DNA of 6,448 bases from Candidatus Hydrogenedentota bacterium (GTDB lineage Bacteria; Hydrogenedentota; Hydrogenedentia; Hydrogenedentales; CAITNO01), in the NCBI GenBank assembly GCA_903822375.1, contig CAIJOU010000552.1, positions 1 through 6,448 on the forward strand, read 5' to 3'. Each line of letters opens with the position of its first letter. The stretch's first letter is position 1. The notes beneath the pieces are model-generated. The model ran no database searches. It was given only the letters and a program-made list of their open reading frames with translations, and was not told the DNA's origin. Both the position numbers and the translations under genes were made by a program. Positions 5,375 to 6,448 of the stretch are shown here, in pieces.

Positions 5375-6292
5375 ATGAAGAACTTGAAGGCGATGGGCTA
5401 CGGACTGGCGGGGTTGATCTTCTTCGGACTCGTCGGGGAACTCCCAAGAAACATCCTTGCGGTTCTTGGACGCCAGCCACTCGACTATGAGTCCTCCACA
5501 TACATTGCGCTCGTGTCCTTCACCTTGTTCTTCTCCGGTTGTCTGGCATGTGTGTTTTTCGAAGTGGCCCACGGGAGGACAGACATGGCACAGAAGATCT
5601 TGTTGTGTCCGGGACTCTACACGTATGTCCTTGGGATGCTGCTCTTCTTTCTGCTTGGACTCTTTTCCGATGCACATGGCAGTTGGACCCACGGGTTGCT
5701 GGGCATTACGATGCGTTCTGCGTGGCTATTCTTTCTCCCCTCCTTCACCGGCGTGATGAGCGGCACGCTCTACCTCCGATTCCGCCCGCCGGACAATCAA
5801 GCCCACGAGAGGCTCTCGAGGTTCACCCGGCATCTCGTGGCCTGCGGAATCGGCGTTTGCCTGCTCCTGTTTCCGAGTGTACTTCTGTTGGTCCCATGGC
5901 TGAACGGTTCTTCAATGCTCACGTTCAGGCTTGTGGGCCATCCCGTGACCTTCACCGGGGCAACGGTCCTGATCGTACTTGTTCCCATGTTCGGTTTCTT
6001 CCTGGCCGGCGTCACCGCGCAACGAATGTTTGCCCGAAAGTTCGGCAAGAGCTCGCGCGCGGAGAGCATTCTTCTGTCGCCCGGTCTGTATATGTTTCCA
6101 ATGTTGTTTCTCCCTGCGTTCGAAAGTGAGTCGGGAGACCCCAGCGCACACCAAATCATCTTTGTGATGGCATATCTGCTTGTTTTCACGGTCTCCTTCG
6201 CCGGTGTCCAATATTCAAACCGCAACGCGGAAAGAAGGGGCCCTCGGCAAGATGACGGTCATTCTCCAGGCCCCGAAGGGGCCGAACAATAG
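5375..6292 (+). CDS. Unrecognised polytopic membrane protein with two tandem four-helix halves
   Basis: I do not recognise a family for this 305-residue protein. The start is firm: GGGGAGG at 5362-5368 lies six bases before the ATG, behind a good promoter. About eight hydrophobic segments are visible, near 8-30, 42-64, 74-98, 108-134, 152-175, 193-215, 232-250 and 259-280. The two halves look duplicated: ILLCPGLYTY (75-84) matches ILLSPGLYMF (232-241), and FTGVMSG (124-130) recurs as FTVSFAG (271-277), each followed by a basic tail. Charged loops, for example FEVAHGRTDMAQK (62-74) and RKFGKSSRAE (221-230), precede the shared motif in each half. The C-terminal tail (282-305) is hydrophilic, and its last residues, GPEGAEQ, are encoded by a hairpin repeat next to the stop. 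Base composition looks less GC-rich than the transporter genes. Possible roles, all guesses, are a transporter or a membrane sensor. Confidence 0.8.
   Translation: MKNLKAMGYGLAGLIFFGLVGELPRNILAVLGRQPLDYESSTYIALVSFTLFFSGCLACVFFEVAHGRTDMAQKILLCPGLYTYVLGMLLFFLLGLFSDAHGSWTHGLLGITMRSAWLFFLPSFTGVMSGTLYLRFRPPDNQAHERLSRFTRHLVACGIGVCLLLFPSVLLLVPWLNGSSMLTFRLVGHPVTFTGATVLIVLVPMFGFFLAGVTAQRMFARKFGKSSRAESILLSPGLYMFPMLFLPAFESESGDPSAHQIIFVMAYLLVFTVSFAGVQYSNRNAERRGPRQDDGHSPGPEGAEQ
6269..6283. repeat. GGCCCC-GAA-GGGGCC hairpin inside the end of the membrane-protein gene
   Basis: A perfect 6-bp stem (6269-6274 with 6278-6283) has a GAA tip and encodes residues Gly299 to Ala303. It ends seven bases before the paired hairpin element that starts at 6291. 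It shares the GAA tip with the other hairpins in this window and probably belongs to the same repeat block. Confidence 0.65.
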
Positions 6293-6448
6293 TAGCCCCG
6301 GGTGACCGAAGGGAACCCGGGGTTACCGGGACTTGCCGCCAACTGCGAACAAATATGGGCATACGCCAACACCTTGTTTGCCCCCTTCGGGGACGGCGGA
6401 CAACTTCACCTTTTCCACGGGTTCCGCTTCGCTCCACCCGTGGCTACT
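6291..6448. repeat. Inverted pair of REP-like hairpins with GTAG feet (BIME-like)
   Basis: The left unit has GTAG (6292-6295) directly before the stem CCCCGGGT (6296-6303) / ACCCGGGG (6315-6322). The right unit is its reverse: CCACGGGT (6415-6422) / ACCCGTGG (6436-6443) directly followed by CTAC (6444-6447). AGTAGCC at 6291-6297 and GGCTACT at 6442-6448 are exact inverted ends of the block. Within the 92-base centre are CCCC-TTC-GGGG (6382-6392) and the partial pair TTGCCGCC (6333-6340) / GGCGGACAA (6395-6403). A GTAG or GGAG foot next to an imperfect hairpin, in inverted pairs, is the known layout of REP sequences and BIMEs moved by RAYT (Y1-type) transposases. No transposase is in the window. 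The block may also stop transcription of the membrane-protein gene, and it runs to the window end, so its right limit is uncertain. Confidence 0.8.

Noticed and set aside
6291..6448. Insertion sequence with terminal inverted repeats.
   Set aside because: At 158 bases it encodes no transposase. Its ends are hairpins with GTAG feet rather than simple terminal repeats, and no target duplication can be tested at the window edge.

Overview
The window is 6.4 kb of GC-rich bacterial DNA with five complete protein genes and repeat-rich spacers. The organism is probably a diderm (Gram-negative type). It uses Shine-Dalgarno starts, has a FecCD-type importer whose usual partners sit in the periplasm and outer membrane, and exports a protein by the Tat route. 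The phylum cannot be fixed from the sequence. Hairpin-dense, probably dispersed repeats in nearly every spacer are reminiscent of environmental Planctomycetota or Hydrogenedentota genomes, but that is an impression, not a measurement.

Left part (1-3668, + strand): a 231-base leader with a strong 16-bp inverted repeat precedes what looks like one transcription unit. An ABC ATPase (232-1026) overlaps a FecCD-type permease (1023-2018) by four bases. Together they would form the membrane part of an importer for an iron-siderophore, haem or cobamide. No substrate-binding protein or TonB-dependent receptor is in the window. After a 60-base gap comes a Tat-exported, TIM-barrel-like protein of unknown activity (2079-3668) with a very strong ribosome binding site.

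Middle (3669-3914): a convergent spacer holds a composite of four hairpins built from two inverted copies of one unit. Short dispersed-type motifs lie on both sides. It probably also acts as the terminator region for the genes facing it.

Right part: a clear YqhD-type NADPH-dependent aldehyde reductase lies on the - strand (3915-5069). A 305-base divergent spacer (5070-5374) carries several operator-like palindromes and a good sigma-70 promoter (TTGCCA, 18 bases, TATAAT). That promoter drives an unrecognised 305-residue membrane protein (5375-6292), which appears to consist of two tandem four-helix units. Its stop codon runs directly into a pair of inverted hairpins with GTAG feet (6291-6448). 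This layout matches REP/BIME elements, and the protein's last residues are encoded by a related hairpin.

The importer genes work together. The reductase and the membrane protein look like independent units with their own control. No complete new defence or mobile system is visible. The most notable items are the REP-like pair reaching into a coding end, the composite inverted element at 3722-3835, the duplicated membrane protein and the uncharacterised Tat protein.
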